From a virus, in the IMG/VR virus record IMGVR_UViG_3300009168_000067, positions 1 to 42,330 of that record: DNA of 42,330 nucleotides. One strand, written 5' to 3'. The translations under genes were made by a program, and so were the position numbers. The notes below the pieces were generated by a model, which saw only the letters and a list, made by a program, of their open reading frames with translations, did no database searches and was not told where the DNA came from. Below, one piece after another: positions 41,701 to 42,330 of the stretch (position 1 is its first letter; each line of letters begins with the position of its first letter).

Positions 41701-42330
41701 TCACATGATGGCCTGAGAGTACCCGTCCCGCCTGATCTGGTCAATCGGTGAAGCCGCAGGGTCGAATTCGTCGTATTGGACGCTTGCTTGCTCGCGGATC
41801 GCCCGGTTGTAGAGCGCGTTGTCCCTACGAAGCACTTTTACGCCAAAAGACAGCACGAATGCGTCGGCACGATCCGGTGAATGCTCCTGCGTCCGTTCCT
41901 TATACAATTCCTTGCTTTCGATGCGTAGCTTCCCCGAAAGCTTATCATAACCAAACAAAATGCCAGTTAGCTGCTTATGGAATTCGGGATCGTCGTCAAG
42001 GCAACCGCCGTCAATCACCCAGTCGCGAGCCAAAGCCCATATTTCGTCGCGTTTACGGTAGAAATGCCCCTGATCTGCCGCCAGAGCACCCGGCCAGAAT
42101 TCCACCACCTTCAGATGCTTAATCTCCCGACAAATGTCGATAATGCCCTCGCCGCCACCCGGTGCTTCGATAATTATGGCATCTGGACGGTATTTATGGG
42201 CCATATCGGCAATTACGTCGGCTAATTTGACGTTTGAGAGGCCCTTAAACACCATTCTTGGCCTTGACCGTGCATCTTTGCCTTGTCTGAACGCAATTAC
42301 GGCCTCGTCCACTCCAAACCGGGCGCAATC
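41701..42330 (-). CDS. terminase large subunit, C-terminal nuclease domain (partial)
   Basis: The frame is open to the window edge, so the 5' part with the ATPase is missing. The visible 209 residues start at DCARFGVDEAVIAF, the first acidic motif of the RNase H-fold nuclease, followed by DAIIIEAPGGGEGI (second motif) and SPDRADAFVLSFG (third motif, Asp). This domain cuts concatemeric DNA during packaging. A GTG at 42312 is not the start, because it would remove the first catalytic Asp. TerL is the first gene of the visible late operon. The small terminase subunit is not in this window and probably lies beyond the edge. Confidence 0.9.
   Translation of the reverse strand, partial: DCARFGVDEAVIAFRQGKDARSRPRMVFKGLSNVKLADVIADMAHKYRPDAIIIEAPGGGEGIIDICREIKHLKVVEFWPGALAADQGHFYRKRDEIWALARDWVIDGGCLDDDPEFHKQLTGILFGYDKLSGKLRIESKELYKERTQEHSPDRADAFVLSFGVKVLRRDNALYNRAIREQASVQYDEFDPAASPIDQIRRDGYSQAIM

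Noticed and set aside
42310-42312. GTG as the true start of the terminase gene
   Set aside because: The frame is open to the edge and the first catalytic Asp lies upstream of this GTG.
1-42330. T7-type RNA polymerase, integrase or repressor cassette
   Set aside because: None of the frames shows their motifs. The module order is T7-like only for the virion genes.

Overview
The window is most of the genome of a tailed, podovirus-type bacteriophage. It has two convergent arms. Positions 1 to about 15,070 are read on the + strand and carry early and replication genes. About 15,290 to 42,330 are read on the - strand and carry the late genes for packaging, virion and lysis. Almost every junction is an ATGA, TGATG or TAATG overlap, so each arm is one tightly coupled operon. 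No integrase, repressor-integrase cassette or RNA polymerase gene is visible, so I infer a lytic phage that uses host RNA polymerase.

Early arm: a 15-bp tandem repeat opens the window (1-120), followed by a 14-bp direct repeat and three TTGACA promoter candidates that feed four tiny genes and a 151-aa protein closed by a strong terminator (1707-1748). A block of small unknown genes follows (1766-4935), including a polyproline/helix-turn-helix protein with an internal start. The replication and recombination block (4926-14636) encodes a RuvC-like resolvase, SNF2-like helicase, Cas4/RecB-like nuclease (DUF2800), single-strand DNA-binding protein (DUF2815), an Acb2-like cyclic-nucleotide sponge, family A DNA polymerase and a Prim-Pol/RecA-fold primase-helicase. 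The last early gene (14633-15073) is a membrane-anchored four-Cys protein with a BA14K-like motif.

The arms converge on two hairpin terminators (15111-15284).

Late arm, in transcription order from right to left: TerL nuclease domain (cut by the window edge), two small proteins, portal, a 62-aa protein, Bbp19-like protein, scaffold, an acidic coiled-coil protein, a terminator and regulatory leader, major capsid protein, a 158-aa structural candidate, tail tubular protein A (gp11-like), nozzle protein B (gp12-like, with inserted discoidin-like modules), GNAT-like internal protein (gp13-like), gp14-like internal protein, a 1398-aa ejection protein carrying both an M15 peptidase and a lytic transglycosylase, two further large internal proteins, two collagen-like fibres with homologous N-termini, holin candidate, amidase endolysin, a spike-base protein of the gene-transfer-agent type, a tandemly duplicated LamG-like protein, a 112-aa protein and a 57-aa double-membrane-span protein.

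Host: the BA14K-like motif, the RCAP_rcc01079-type spike base and the Thivi_2564-like small membrane protein all point to an alphaproteobacterium, perhaps of the Rhizobiales. This is inference from family knowledge, not a database result.
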